A DNA stretch of 64,000 nt from NCBI GenBank assembly GCA_032871835.1, contig CM065295.1, positions 69,434,687 to 69,498,686 of the forward strand, written 5' to 3'. The position numbers and the translations under genes were made by a program. The notes under the pieces are model-generated. The model was given only the letters and a program-made list of their open reading frames with translations. It searched no databases and had not been told where the DNA came from. The stretch is from Dipteronia dyeriana. Its lineage: Eukaryota; Streptophyta; Magnoliopsida; Sapindales; Sapindaceae. Below are positions 20,795-32,970 of this stretch, in pieces. How positions within the stretch are numbered: position 1 is the stretch's first letter; the number at the start of each line of letters is the position of its first letter.

Positions 20795-22479
20795 ATGAAT
20801 TCATAAGTAATCTAAAAAATTATTGAGTTATTGTTTTTAGCCACTATTATATTTTTTATTGTTTTTATCAATATTGACCACTTTTGGACATTATTACCCT
20901 TAGATTTGAAATGTGCGGCGAAAAATACAATTCCAAAAGTTTAACTTTTCTTACATCAAGTAAAAAACATTAGGGGTTACATGAAGTAAAAAAAAACGAA
21001 AGAGAGAGAAAGAGAGAGAAAGGAACTGTCACCGTCGCTCTTATTGCCGTTCTCCATCGTCGTCGTTGACGCTCCCAGTCGTCGTCCCTGCTAGTCCCAG
21101 TCGTCATCACATGTCACTGTCGGTGTCGCTCTTCGTCGTCGTGACTCCCTCCCGTCGTCGTCACAAGCTTTTTCTTCATTTGACCAGTTTCTTGAAATCC
21201 GATACCCTAATCTTGTTCTTCTTTGTCATCGCAATCTTCTTTTTCATCTGGGCAGGTTCTTGACTGAGGTAATTTCTGTGTGTTTTCTTCTTCAGTTTTT
21301 GTCGATTCCAATTTCTGGAATTTGTTCGTTTGAGAAATTTTGGTACTTATAAATTAAAATGAATTAATGGAGAGTTGATGATGATTGATACTTATAGTTT
21401 TAAAACCATAATTTTGATATGTGTCTTTGGTGTGATTTTGAACAAAGAAATTTTGAATTTTATGTCAATAACGATGCTTGGTGTCGTTTGACCAGAAATT
21501 GTGTGTCAGATTTGTATGTCACTTTTTTTCAATGCTTTGATATATATAGATATTGTTCAACTTCAGAATACATAGATTACTGTTATGATTAGAATAATAC
21601 AAAAATAAAAACCGAGGAATTCATAATTCTATAACAAATTATAATGCAATTTTTTATTTTTGTGATTTTGTAGATGGAGAATATGAATTTAGAGGATTTT
21701 CAGATCAAACCAAGGAATTTATGGTTAAAAAAGTCTACCATAAATTTGTACAACAGTTTGAATTGGCTACCGGAGATTGCTAAGGTTCTTAAACAAGTAA
21801 AACAGTTGGATGCGTTACGGAAGACATGTTTCGGGCACTTGCCATCCTGAAAGATGTGACTTTTTCAATGGGTGTAACGCATAACTTGTTGTTGATGCAG
21901 ATATGTATACCTGGAGTGACCTCTAAGGATGAATTCCACTTCTTAGTAGGTGGTAAAGTGGCCAAATTCACGAAAACAGAATTTTGTTTGGTCACATGCC
22001 TAAAATTTGGGGTGATGTTTGATATTTTTTTTAAAACTTATCATGTCATTTCTGGTGGGATCCACGATAGATATATCGGGGGGATGAGAATGTGCAACTG
22101 AAACATGTATAGGAAAAGTTTATGGGTGGTCAATTTGAACAACCAAATGATGGTTTGAAGATGGCTCTGATATTGATTGTCAATAATGTTTTGTTTGGAC
22201 AAGATTTGAGAAGGAAAGTGTCATTATGGCTGTTTGCATTGGTGGAGGATCTAGAATCCTTCAATTCTTTTCCATGGGGAGGTTATGTGTATATGATGAC
22301 AATACACTACCTATGCCAAGGTTTCCGGTCTGCAAATGCGTCAAGGAAGATCGTCGCACACTATAACTTATACGGCTTCCCTTGAGCAGTACTAGTGAGC
22401 TTTCAATTCTTATTTTTAAGCATTTGTCCATAATTTTATTTTTGAAGTTCAATTGTTAATAATTTTGTTCAAATTATAG

Positions 22480-22700
22480 ATATGGATTGTCATGTAACTT
22501 CATTATTAACTAACATGTAACTTCATTTTACACTAGCATGTAACTTGTAACATTTAACATTATTTGAATTGTGCATTAGATTAGTCTTTATATTTTGTCA
22601 TTAAATGAACTAGCATGTAACTTTATTTTCAACTAGCATGTAACTTCTTTCTGAACTGACATGTAACTTGTAGCATGTAACATTACTGGAACTCGTGTAG
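22480..22700 (+). repeat. TAGCATGTAACTT repeats in ULP-B intron
   Basis: About eight scattered copies of the core TAGCATGTAACTT with AT-rich spacers, in the intron before the exon at 22729. Same motif and strand sense as the larger arrays of this element. Confidence 0.7.
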
Positions 22701-23504
22701 TTAAATTGTTAAAAAATTGTGAAATGCCAGTTCTGGGCGATGGAAGCCTGCAACTCATTAGTTGAATTGGTGGGGAACAACTTATGTCACAGCCATCCCC
22801 GTTTGAAGAACTGGAGTATTTTTAAGAGGCCTCACAATTTCTTTGCCAAATTTACAAAGTATGAACAAGAAGTGAAGGAGGGAAAGGTATATTTTTATCT
22901 TTCCTAACCTAAAATTCAGTTTTCTTTATATTAGTACTTAAAAAAATCATGACACTTCTGTTGACTATACCACATGTTGTGTTGGAGGTATTAAATCCAA
23001 CTGATGATGAGAAGATACAGACTTACTTGGTTGGTGTGGACACGAATTTGTCTGAAGGTCCACAGTTTGTTCCACTCAATTATGATGATTGTGAGCAACG
23101 ACCTAATGATGATGCTAATGATGCTGATGATACTGATGATGATGATGATGCCAATGATGGAGGTCAATCACGACCTAAACAGATGAAGAGGAAGATGTTC
23201 CTCAGAAAGAAAAAAATGGGAGGAAGGACAAAAATGACACGTACATCTCCAGTCATGTCATCGATAATTTGACCGATACTCAAGCTTTTTTTCTTTGTAC
23301 ACTTTAAGTGTGATGACTTGACAAGCTCTTTGAGAATAATAAGGGAATTAATGAATGCATTGTCAAAGCGCTTTGAAGACATTGTGAAGAAAGAGATACA
23401 GAAGGAGGTTTCGGCAATGGAGAGGCTTCTAAACAAACGGCTTGACTGGGTGGACAAAAGGTTGGATGATCTTGTTCAGCCACATCATCAGATAACTTCA
23501 ACTT

Positions 23505-24175
23505 ACTGGCATGTAACTTGGTTTTCAATTCCTACCTTGGTTTTGTACTAGCATATTACTTGGTTTTGTACTAGCATGTAACTTGGTTTTGTACTAGCAT
23601 GTAACTTGGTTTTGTTCTAGCATGTAACTTGGGTTTGTACTAGCATGTAACTTGCTTTTGTACTAGCATGTAACTTAGTATTGTAGTACCATGTTAATTG
23701 GTTTTGTACTAGCATGTAACTTGGTTTTGTACCAGCATGTAACTTGGTTATGTACTAGCATGTAACTAGGTTTTGTACTAGCATGTAACTTAGTAAGTAT
23801 TGTAGTACCATGTTACTTAGTTTTGTACTAGCATGTAACTTGGTTTTGTACTAGCATGTAACTTGGTTTTATTCTAGTATGTAACTTGGTTTTATACTAG
23901 CATGTAACTTGATTTAATACTAGTATGTAACTTGCTTTTGTACTAGCATGTAACTTAGTATTGTAGTACCATGTAACTTGGTTTTGTACTAGCATGTAAC
24001 TTGGTTTTGTACTAGCATGTAACTTGGTTTTGTTCTAGCATGTAACTTGGTTTTGTTCTAGCATGTAACTTGATTTTGTTCTAGCATGTAACTTGGTTTT
24101 GTACTAGTATGTAACTTGGTTTTGTACTGGCATGTAACTTTGTATTGTACTAGCATGTAACTTGAACTTACTGAC
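23505..24175 (+). repeat. Minisatellite CTAGCATGTAACTTGGTTTTGTA in ULP-B intron
   Basis: About 27 head-to-tail units of 23-26 bp. The core CTAGCATGTAACTTG is followed by GTTTTGTA, with small variations such as TAGTACCATGTTACTTAG. It occupies nearly the whole intron between the coiled-coil exon and the exon at 24220 (acceptor AACACAG). It is the most regular array in the window. Confidence 0.92.
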
Positions 24176-26019
24176 ATGCAACTTTAATTTGTGCTCATTT
24201 TTTATATTAAAAAAAACACAGACTACCCCTGATAGGACGTCTCATTCTGAGCCACATCGGTTTGACCCTAACTACTCAACCCCGGTTCATCAACATTTTG
24301 AATCACGTAGACCAGAGAATTCTCACGAAGTGCAAGGGGAAAACGTGATGAGGGTAATGGTAGTCATGGTAGGGGTGAGGTTACTTCTGGTAAGGGGGAT
24401 GGTGAAGGAGATGCTCGGGGGGTGGGGGGGATGCTGCCCTTAGAATGGAGGTTTTTGGGTCAGATCATGCCCGAAAAAAGGGGATTGTTGGGGATGATGA
24501 AACCGATGATGAGGGCCTTGAGCTTTTGCTCCAAAACATTTTGGTGCAGGAGGGATTAAAGGTGCATGCCCTTTCCCCTTTGGTAGTTGACAAAACAGTA
24601 GAGGATGCAACTAAGTGAGAGTACCTGGCTGTGCAGAATGAGCGGGAGCAGTGATTGAAGATTAAATCTCGCTATATGACTTCACCATACATTAACCCAT
24701 TCCAAGCGGTTGCGAGAGAGAAAAAAAAATGAAAGCAAAGTATGCATGTTTTAAGAAAAGCACCACAGTGACATCGTAAGATTTTGTAACGTGTTTAGTG
24801 TTCCTTGTTTTCATAAAATATATTGTTATTAATAACTTGTATGTGAAATATTCCTACTTTTCTTCACAGGTTGAACGTCGGATCCGACTACTTCGCAACT
24901 AATGAATTCCTTATCGAGTTGAAATCTACAACATGTTGGTTATCTAATGAGGTTGGTTACAATTGCATATTTATATAAATATTGATGTAGCATATTGAAA
25001 AATTCTCAATTTAATTTTACTTCATTTTGAACTAGCATATTGACGCATATATAAGTCTACTATGTAAGCAACGATAACTGAAGCAGGAAGATTACAAATC
25101 AGATGTTGCGGTGCTATGTTCAGACTTCTTTGTAAGAAAACCTTCTTTCTTTTTAATTGTTTGGTTGACGTAAGGACGTACATATGTTCCTAACAAACTT
25201 ATACTTTGTAGGTAAAGTTATCAGAGGAATGGAAAAAATTCCAACCGTCGGAGGATGCACCATTGAGTTATGAATTTGATGCACTAAAATATAAATGTCT
25301 GACGGATTGGATATTGTATGCTGCTGGAGACAAACCTTGGTGGGGAACTGCATGGTCCACTGTTAAACATGTAAGGTTACTCATCTTTGAAAACCAAATT
25401 TGGTTTTGTTCTAGCATATAACTATGTTTTGAACTAGCATGTAACTTAGTTTTCTACTAGCATGTAACATTGTTTCATACTAGTATGTAACTTGAACTTT
25501 CTATCATGTAACTTGTTAATCGTAATTTGTTACTTCTTTTTTACAGTTGTTGGTTCCATGTGTTGTTGGTGATCCAACAGGACATTGGATATTGTGTGAT
25601 GTTGATTTAGAAAAACGTTGTGTTTGTATTTATGATCTACTACACAAGACAACCAATATTGAGAAACGTGTGAAGCAGATCACCCCACTCTTGCATTTAA
25701 TTTCAGCAATTTTGCAAGCATCCAGATATTTTGACAAAAGAGGTATAGTACCTGATGGGATGATGTTTGTTGTTGAACAATCAATTTCAAAGAGACTACC
25801 AACACAACTAGACAACGATAGTTGTGTATCTTCACATGTCGATACGCAGACATGTTGATACGTCATAAATGTTTTTGGGGGTGGAGAACCAAAAACATCC
25901 CCGGGTTTATGGAGGAAATGAAACTAGAAATTTATGCTAACAGTGTACCGACAGATTCATATGTTTCTTGACTTGACGATGTACATTACTGGAACTTTAC
26001 GAATGAAATTGTTTTTTAT

Positions 26020-26790
26020 TATTAACTGGGATGTAACTTTTAACATGATTTGTACTGGAGTCCCATTCTTGAATGAATTTGTTAATGAACAAGGATGTAA
26101 CTTCTTTTTACACTGGCATGTAACTTCATTTTATACTGGCATGCAACTTCATTTCCAATTGGCATGTAACTTTTAACATGTAACATTACTGAAGTTCTAT
26201 TATGAAATTAAATTATGTTTAAACTACCATGTAACTTCATTTTGCACTGTCATGTAACTTCTAAAATGCAGCATTACTGGAGTTCTATTTTGATACAAAA
26301 TTATGCACTAGCATGTAACTTCATTTCCAACTAGCATGTAACTTCATTTCCAACTAGCATGCAACTTCTAACATGTAACATTACTAGAATATTCTGAAAT
26401 GAAATTATTTATGAACAAGGATGTAACTTTATTTTGCACTGTCATGTAACTTCTAAAACATAACATTACTGGAGTTCTATTCTGATACAAAATTATGCAC
26501 TAGCATGTAAATTCATTTTGTACTAGCATGTAACTTCATTTTACACTAGCATGTAACTTCATTTCCAACTAGCATGTAACTTCTAACATTTAACATTACT
26601 GGAGTATTCTGAAATGAAATTATTTATGAACAAAGATGTAATTTCATTTTGCACTAGCATGTAACTTCATTTTCAACTAGCATGTAACTTTGTTTTGCAC
26701 TAGCATGTAATTTGGTTTTGCACTAGCATGTAACTTGGTTTTGCACTGGCATGTAACTTCTAACATGTAACATTACTGGAGTCATTTTAT
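26020..26790 (+). repeat. CATGTAACTTCATTTT repeat array between convergent genes of MULE B
   Basis: About 30 copies of the TAGCATGTAACTT core with CATTTT or AACATTACTGGAGT spacers. There is also larger-scale duplication, since phrases with TAACATTACTGGAG recur about every 100-200 bp. It fills the gap between the end of the ULP gene (about 25970) and the MURA stop (26878). Confidence 0.85.
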
Positions 26791-26877
26791 TTCAACTGTC
26801 AAATTCAATAAGAACTTCATAAAGTCTACATTACACAAAAAAGTATTTCACCCATGCATAGTAGAATTATAACATTA

Positions 26878-29597
26878 TTACTGATACAGTAAAATCCAGG
26901 ATGTACCAACTTCTTTCGACACCAATGGACACTTTTGTGAATTGTGGCCTTGATTTCCACACTTCCTGCACCTGTAAGGTCTACGTGGTTGCTTCGATGT
27001 TGCGGATGTTGTAGATGATGCGGATGGGCATGGTGGCGGAGCATGACAAGGTTGTGCATTCCTATAATTTTATCGGTTGTGACCCGATGTCTTACAAATC
27101 GTACAATTTTTGGTCTTTCCATTACCATGTTCTTCTGTAGATTTAAATTTCTTCTTTCTTGGTCTTTCAGCTTGCGCACGAAAAGGAGGAGGAAGAACAA
27201 CCTTTGATTGCACATCTTCAGGAATATTCCAATCATTAGGATGCCCAACAGGGAAAATGGTCCCTGCATATGCTTCAACCCAACTTGTGGTTTTGTACCA
27301 ATCCCCACAATAATTGGGTAAAGGTTTCTTTGCATACCTACAAAGGAAATTTTTTTGAGTAATTAATTGAATCTACATAGGTAAGAAGGCAAATTACAGT
27401 TGAAGAAGAGGATATTAACCTTATTGCAGCTAATGCATGTCGACATGAGAGTTTATCAACTTCAAATTTTACACAACTACAAGTCTTTTCAGAAAGGTTC
27501 ACCAAACCATCTTTATTTTCATCCTTAACATTGAAGTTAACAGAATCAATTGGGCGAACCATGTACTTTTCTGAATCAATGTTTCTTTCTTTTATTAATT
27601 CAGTGGCCCATGGAGTCAATTGTGTTCGAGTTTTTTCAGCCTTGGTCCGACGCTTATAAAACCATTTCTGGAGCATGTCTCTAATAAACTCAATCATGGT
27701 TGTTATTGGCATTTGGCGAGCATGTACAAACATGAATTCATCATCTCGGCAATGCTAGAGGTCATCAACCTATAACGCCTAACAAGAGAGTAAGCACGAG
27801 ACCACCTTTCGGGACCAACATTCATTAATTCTTCGAATGCTACCCTATTAACCTTCATCGTCTCCACCATCGCTTCCTTAAATTCATATTTCCGGTATAC
27901 CTTCCATGCTTGTTTGAAAAGAAGGCTCACATCTTTCCTGTTGTAATCTTTTTTAATGTTTTAAACTATGTGAAACACACAATATCCATATGGTACGTTA
28001 GGGTACACTTTCTCCATTGCAACCTTGATACCGAGGTAGCGGTCGGATATGATCATACAATCCTCAAGACTACCTATAGTATTTTTGAGTTAATTTAAAA
28101 ACCACGTCCATAACATTTCATCTTCAACGTCAGCAAAGCCATATGCCAAAGGAAAAACCTAGTTGTTTGCATCCAAACATATAGCTATAAACATAATACC
28201 AGAAAATTTACCCTTCAAATGAGTACAGTCAATGGCAATAACTGGTCAAATCACGGTACGAAATCCATGAAGTGATGCTGCATGAGCGATCAACATATAT
28301 TCAAACTGATTTGCAACATTTGTTTTCAAAGCCGTAATAGTCCCTGGATTTACTTCTTCCAATCGATGACAGTAAGCAAGCAATGTTTGAATGATTCTTT
28401 GGGAGGACCAAAAACAGATGCCTCTGCATGATCCTTTGCCCTCCAAGCCTTTGAATACAACAAATGTAGTCCATGTTCCACTTGCATTTCGACCATGATA
28501 TCTTTGGGTTTTAGTGAGTGTCCGTGCACTTGCAACTTTGTTGCTAATAGTTCACCGACAGTCCAGGAATTTGCTTGTCGAAGTCGTGCGTGGAAACCAT
28601 CGATATTGCACGTATGATCCTTTACAAACATTGAAACCACCCAATATTCTCTTTTTTGCATTTTAATTCCACGTAAATGGAATTCACACTCGTCATCCTT
28701 ACATCCAGCCTCATAACGTGTCTTGCTAAACCTTCTAATCTGGACTTCAAATCCCTCATTCAATGCATACATATTCAATGTTAGCTTTAGATCTTTCTTG
28801 CATTGAAATATTCTACCCTTGTATAATCGTCCATCATCTAAACAAGCTTCCTCTGTGCTAATGGGTTTAAAAGAATACCTTTCTGCTTTAGGAATAATCT
28901 AAGCTCGTGGGGAGGCATGTTCAGAAGTTTGATCAGCATCGTCACCCAAACCATCCTCTCGAAAGGAAACACCGCTAAATGTAGCAAAACTCGATGGACC
29001 AGCACATCCATATCCTTCAACACTTCTAGAACCACAACCCATTCCATCATGCCAATCTTCATCGTCGTGACTACCTCTATCAACGTAAGGTATCGAGTTA
29101 TCATCACTGTTATCGGTGTCCGGCCACTGATTGTTTTCTTCATCGTCAATGGTTTCATCGTTACATACACTTGGGTCTACAATTGGAATAGACCCACATC
29201 CTGCCAGTTGCCGAAGAAACCCGCCATACACGGGTTGTGAAGTAGGTAGGTTACATAGATCGTCATCTTGCACATAATTTGTTGTTTCCTTCACAGAAAC
29301 AGAGACAAAAACTCCAGATAATAGCTTATCTACATTCATCATACATGACACATCATTGTCATTCTCAATTCTCGGACGAGCAGTACCACTAATTGTAAAC
29401 GCCAATGACCATAATTGCAAGTTGTACTTAGCAACATCAACTTTGGCAACATCTTCTACCAACTTCACCAAGCCATCATAACTTACACATCTAGGAACAT
29501 TGACCCACTTTGTCATACCAACCTCATAACAATTACCCACCCAACTTCCACCATGATAGATGACCAATTTTGTTTCATCCATATTCCTACAAGTCAA
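26878..29597 (-). pseudogene. MURA-type MULE transposase, family B
   Basis: Transposase of MULE family B. ATG (complement of 29597) follows an acceptor-like CTTGTAGGAAT. The N-terminal PB1-like region and acidic linker run to about 28899; the DNA-binding region lies about 28840-28600 (FEVQIRRFSKTRYEAGC); a frameshift occurs near 28370. The MULE/DDE region shows IDCTHLKGKF (about 28215) and ISDRYLGI (about 28045), with stops near 28242, 28165, 28092 and 27960. It continues with IEFIRDMLQKWF, then the SWIM finger CSCVKF with CRHALAA (about 27480-27430). A probable intron follows, then Pro-rich sequence and CCHC knuckles CTICKTSGHNR and CRKCGNQGHNSQKC near 26935. Compared with family A the catalytic region is diverged, but domain order is identical. 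Inactive. Confidence 0.9.
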
Positions 29598-29604
29598 GTA
29601 ATTG

Positions 29605-30165
29605 ACATTTAAAGTATTTCAAATGTAACTTTAAAATGAATTTACATGTAACAAAATAGGATTTGGATGGAATGTAACTTCACAAATCACCTAGCATGTA
29701 ACTTCATAAATAAAAGACCATGTAACTTCATAAATAACCAAGCATATGACGTAAAAAATAACCTAGCATGTAACTTAAAAATTAACCTAGCATGTAACTT
29801 AATAAATAACGTAGCATGTAACTTCAAAATCAACCTAATATGTAACTTTAAAAATAACCTAGCATGTAACTTCAAAAATAACTAATAACCTAATATGTAA
29901 CTTCAAAAATAACCTAGCATGTAACTTAAAAAATAACCTAAAATGTAACTTGGGTACAAAAAGTAACCTATTATGTAACTTTTAAAAAAATTGTCATGTA
30001 ACTTGGTACAAAAACTTACAATAGTTGGTTTTCACTCCAAATCGAAATTACAGACACATGAACTTACAAATAAACTGACATATAACGTTAAATTGAACTG
30101 GCATGTAACATTAAATTGAACTGGCATGTAACATTTAAATGGCCTATCATGTAACTTGGGAACAA
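29605..30165 (+). repeat. TAGCATGTAACTT repeat array in MURA-B leader
   Basis: About 20 copies of the core with AAAAATAACC or ATAAATAACC spacers, upstream of the MURA ATG (MURA reads leftward). It corresponds in position to the CTCGATCC array at 6285-7045 in family A. Outside it, 30180-30670 is a leader-like segment with CTTCTTCTC on the minus strand and a possible donor near 30368. Confidence 0.85.
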
Positions 30166-30780
30166 AAATTGACAGCAAATGAGTTTCACTCAAAATCGAA
30201 ACCATCTTATTTTTCTTCAAATTAAACCTATTCATTCTTGTAAAAAAAAAACAAGTAGGAAAGAGATACATACCGTCAACTACTTCAAGACAGAGCTGAA
30301 TGCTAAGTTTTGGATCTGGATCTACCTTCAAGAATGTGGTGATCGAAATCAGTTCAGAGACACGATTTACCTACAGAGACGAAGACCCACGAGTTTCAGA
30401 CCCGATTTACAGGCTCGGTTTTCAGATAGAAGAAGCTCGATTTTTCAGAGAGACAGAACACGATTTCAGAGAGAAGAAGTAAAAGAGAACACAGTTTCAG
30501 TGAGAAGAAGCAAATCGGTTTTCAGAAAGATCACGGTTTGAAAGAGAAGAAGCAAAAAAATTAGAGAACAAATAGAGATCGTGAGAAATCAGGATTTCAA
30601 AAAAAATTAGAGATGAAGCACTGATAAGTGAAAACTTTGGGTGGGAAAAATAGGGACACATAAAACAAAAATGAGGGCATATTTTGAAGTCCATGGTTAA
30701 AGATGCTAATTATAAACAAAAATAAAGTTTTAACAAAAAACAATATCTCAATAAATTTTTTGATCATTTCCTACAATTCC

Positions 30781-30782
<2 letters not shown>

Positions 30783-30876
<94 letters not shown>
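30783..30876 (+). repeat. (TA)n microsatellite, about 46 units
   Basis: Uninterrupted TA repeat flanking the right end of MULE family B. The frame through it (Ile-Tyr repeats) is not a gene. Confidence 0.97.
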
Positions 30877-30879
<3 letters not shown>

Positions 30880-31343
30880 CATACAGATACAATTATATAG
30901 CATTATTACGAGGACACATGTAGTGACATAATACTATTAAGATTAGTTTGATAATTAGAATGTTGGTGTATATTTGTTGGTATGGTACACACTAAACATG
31001 TAAAAAGCAGAAAGCAAAATTACATTGGATGTGAATATATTTCCTTAGATTTTTGAAAGCAAACTTTATCTATATTTAGTACTAGAAAGTAGAAACAAAA
31101 CTACAAGTAAACAAGTAATACTTTAAATTTGGTTAGGGCATCACCGAGACAAAATTATATGGGGGTACACGTACTGACACTGACGTACACTATTCAATTT
31201 GACCATGCCATACCAAATTGATTTTGAAATGTGTCACATCAAAGAAACGTGTCACTGTGTCACACCATTCACGTAAAAATATTAATGTTTATTGGATTTA
31301 TAACAGATTTATAACAAATATATCACATAAAAGCAAAGTGCAA
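30877..31343. other. Spacer upstream of tRNA terminator side, nothing recognised
   Basis: Unique-looking AT-rich DNA between the TA repeat and the tRNA gene. No coding region is seen. The tRNA is transcribed toward this side; a T-rich stop for pol III (AAAA on plus) is not far from 31330. Confidence 0.4.
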
Positions 31344-31415
31344 CGCCGTTGCCGGGGATCGAACCCGGGTCACCCGCGTGACAGGCGGGAATACTTACCA
31401 CTATACTACAACGAC
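31344..31415 (-). tRNA. tRNA-Asp (GTC)
   Basis: 72-nt nuclear tRNA on the minus strand. The acceptor stem GTCGTTG pairs with CAACGGC (one G-U pair), discriminator G. The A box lies in TAGTATAGTGGTAAG and the B box is GGTTCGATCCC. The anticodon loop CCTGTCAC gives anticodon GTC for aspartate. No intron and no encoded CCA, as expected of a nuclear plant gene. It appears intact. Confidence 0.97.
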
Positions 31416-31651
31416 ATTGTTGTGATTGCTATAAACATTAATTTATTAACTTAAATCGATGTCTATGGAAGACAATAATTAAACTCCATTTATTAATCAT
31501 TACATAATCTTTTACATATCTCAGTCAATACATATACCACATTATAAATTGGAGAAACCTCTCCTTCACTGTTTAAAGGTGGGAGTTTTGAGTTCTATAA
31601 TGCACGATCTATAAATATTCAGGTGATACATGTAATGGTTAATCTCGATAG

Positions 31652-31686
<35 letters not shown>

Positions 31687-32589
31687 GAGAAGGCTTTTGT
31701 GATTTCGGTAGCTCATTAGTCTTTATGCAATTATGGTAGTTTTACAAAAAGGTTAATGCCCAAACTCGCAAAGCATTAGGCTCAACATTGACTATACAAT
31801 AAATGATTGGCATGGCTTTTAAAGTTTTTTGCTTTGTGGGTCATTTGTAATTTCTGGGATCACCAAGGTATACAGATTTGTTTTATGGATGTTGAGGTTC
31901 CAAATTTGACGCGCTCAGTCTTTGATTTTTATTGTCATTAACTGGCAAATTTTACCTGTATTCAAACATCAAACTTGTGTACAATGAACTCATATACTCG
32001 AATCATCTATAGTTACTCAACAAATACACGGTTTGCAGATAGAAAAACACATCATTTTGACTGCATTTACTCTAAATAACATTACCGATATTTTTAGTGA
32101 ATTTTAGTTTTCTCCAATTAAGTGGAACGGAAGCAGCAGGGTAATATATGTAAAGTAAAAAATTCAACATGATTTATATACAGAAAAGTAGAATCTGTCG
32201 ATTAATATCTTTGACAAATGAGAAATGACAACATTCTGTAGAATGGTAAAAGCAATGATTTTGTGATTGGATCAACAATGTCCAGCTAAAGTCACGAGTA
32301 TTGGAACACAAACTTTTTACTTCCTTCCAAGTGCTTTACATATATGTTGCTCTAAATGATAGATGTCTTCCAAACTGCTACATACTCATTTTCCTACCTG
32401 TTCCAATACAAATGAAACATTAAAAATAAGATGCAATTAATTGGAATTTTTGTTGCTGAATATTCCCTGGATTAGATAAGAAAGAAAACAGAGATTTAAA
32501 CACTCTAAGCTATGCTTGCTGGTCATTTGTTTTGGTTTTTGCTGTTTTGTGTTGGTAGTAGGCATGCCAAAAACATTAAAAGAAGGTAA
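31416..32589. other. Intergenic, nothing recognised except a (TA)n tract
   Basis: AT-rich DNA between the tRNA and the SINE-like sequence. It includes a TA microsatellite at about 31658-31681. I see no coding exon. It may hold downstream sequence of the SPL gene (minus strand), whose stop codon is at 32971. Confidence 0.45.
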
Positions 32590-32594
32590 AGATT

Positions 32595-32730
32595 CAGTGG
32601 TTTAGTGGCAGTGTTGCCTATACCGCATAAAATGGTACAGGAGGTGGCAATTACATCCATGAGGTTGTGGGTTCGAGTCATATCCTCTCCCCTAAACCCG
32701 AAATATTGTAATAGTTATATATATATAAAA
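32595..32730 (+). mobile_element. SINE-like sequence (A box and B box)
   Basis: GTGGTTTAGTGGCAGTG near 32600 resembles a pol III A box, and GGTTCGAGTCAT near 32670 matches a B box. The tail runs into TATATATATAAAA. No exact flanking direct repeat was found, so the boundaries and the call are tentative. Confidence 0.45.
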
Positions 32731-32970
32731 CAATTGTAGGGACACTTATAGCACACCCGGCTTCTTTTCCCCTTCATCATACTTCCTCCAAATAATAGCA
32801 TATAATTCAAGAGAGAAATGAAAAAACATTCAAATTAACAATTCATTTGTTTATTGGTTAATTTAGAATTTTTAATGAAACACAATGACCTGTTTTATCA
32901 TACCCATCTCTATATATGGTAATGAACACTGGCGTGTTAACTTACCTTGTATGCCGTGGTTTCAAGTGTA

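Larger units (their letters stand above)
21674..25972 (+). pseudogene. DUF1985/Ulp1-like protease gene of MULE family B
   Basis: Multi-exon gene convergent with MURA. ATG at 21674 follows the acceptor TTTTGTAG; a GC-rich 5' leader exon probably lies at about 21000-21270, ending in GAG|GTAATT. The DUF1985-like region covers 21674-22400 (EFHFLVGGKVAKFTKTEFCLVT, then SFPWGGYVYM). It has a frameshift near 21850 and a stop replacing Leu near 22383. Further exons: 22729-22890 (PRLKNWSIF), 22945-23265 (very acidic Asp/Asn-rich), 23300-23490 (coiled-coil-like with KRLDWVDKRLDDL), 24220-24650, then YMTSPYINPF near 24677. Protease core: WLSNE about 24936, GHWILCDVDL about 25580 (His, Asp), IYD about 25629, and TQLDNDSC about 25805 (Gln, catalytic Cys). 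A 1-bp loss just after the Cys codon shifts the frame. Inactive. Confidence 0.82.
20793..30783 (-). mobile_element. Mutator-like element with ULP-type gene, family B
   Basis: About 10 kb. Terminal inverted sequence is visible: left GGATGAATTCATAAG followed by AAAAAATTATTGAGTTATTG; right, inverted, GAGGGAATTGTAGG followed by AAAAAATTTATTGAGATATTG. Both ends abut TA microsatellite, consistent with insertion into a TA tract, so a 9-bp duplication cannot be defined. Contents: ULP/DUF1985 pseudogene on plus (about 21.67-25.97 kb), convergent MURA pseudogene on minus (29597-26878), and several arrays with core TAGCATGTAACTT. Strand is given by MURA. The gene order is the same as in family A but coding sequences and repeats are clearly different. 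Confidence 0.85.

Noticed and set aside
23505..24175. Regular array that looks like a CRISPR at first sight
   Set aside because: Units are contiguous 23-26 bp minisatellite repeats without unique spacers, in a plant transposon intron. No cas-like genes exist.
28838..29240. Overlapping frames on both strands inside MURA-B
   Set aside because: Shadows of the real minus frame 28899-29597, whose domains and start context fit the transposase.
30703..30900. Frame with Ile-Tyr repeats
   Set aside because: Translation of the TA microsatellite.
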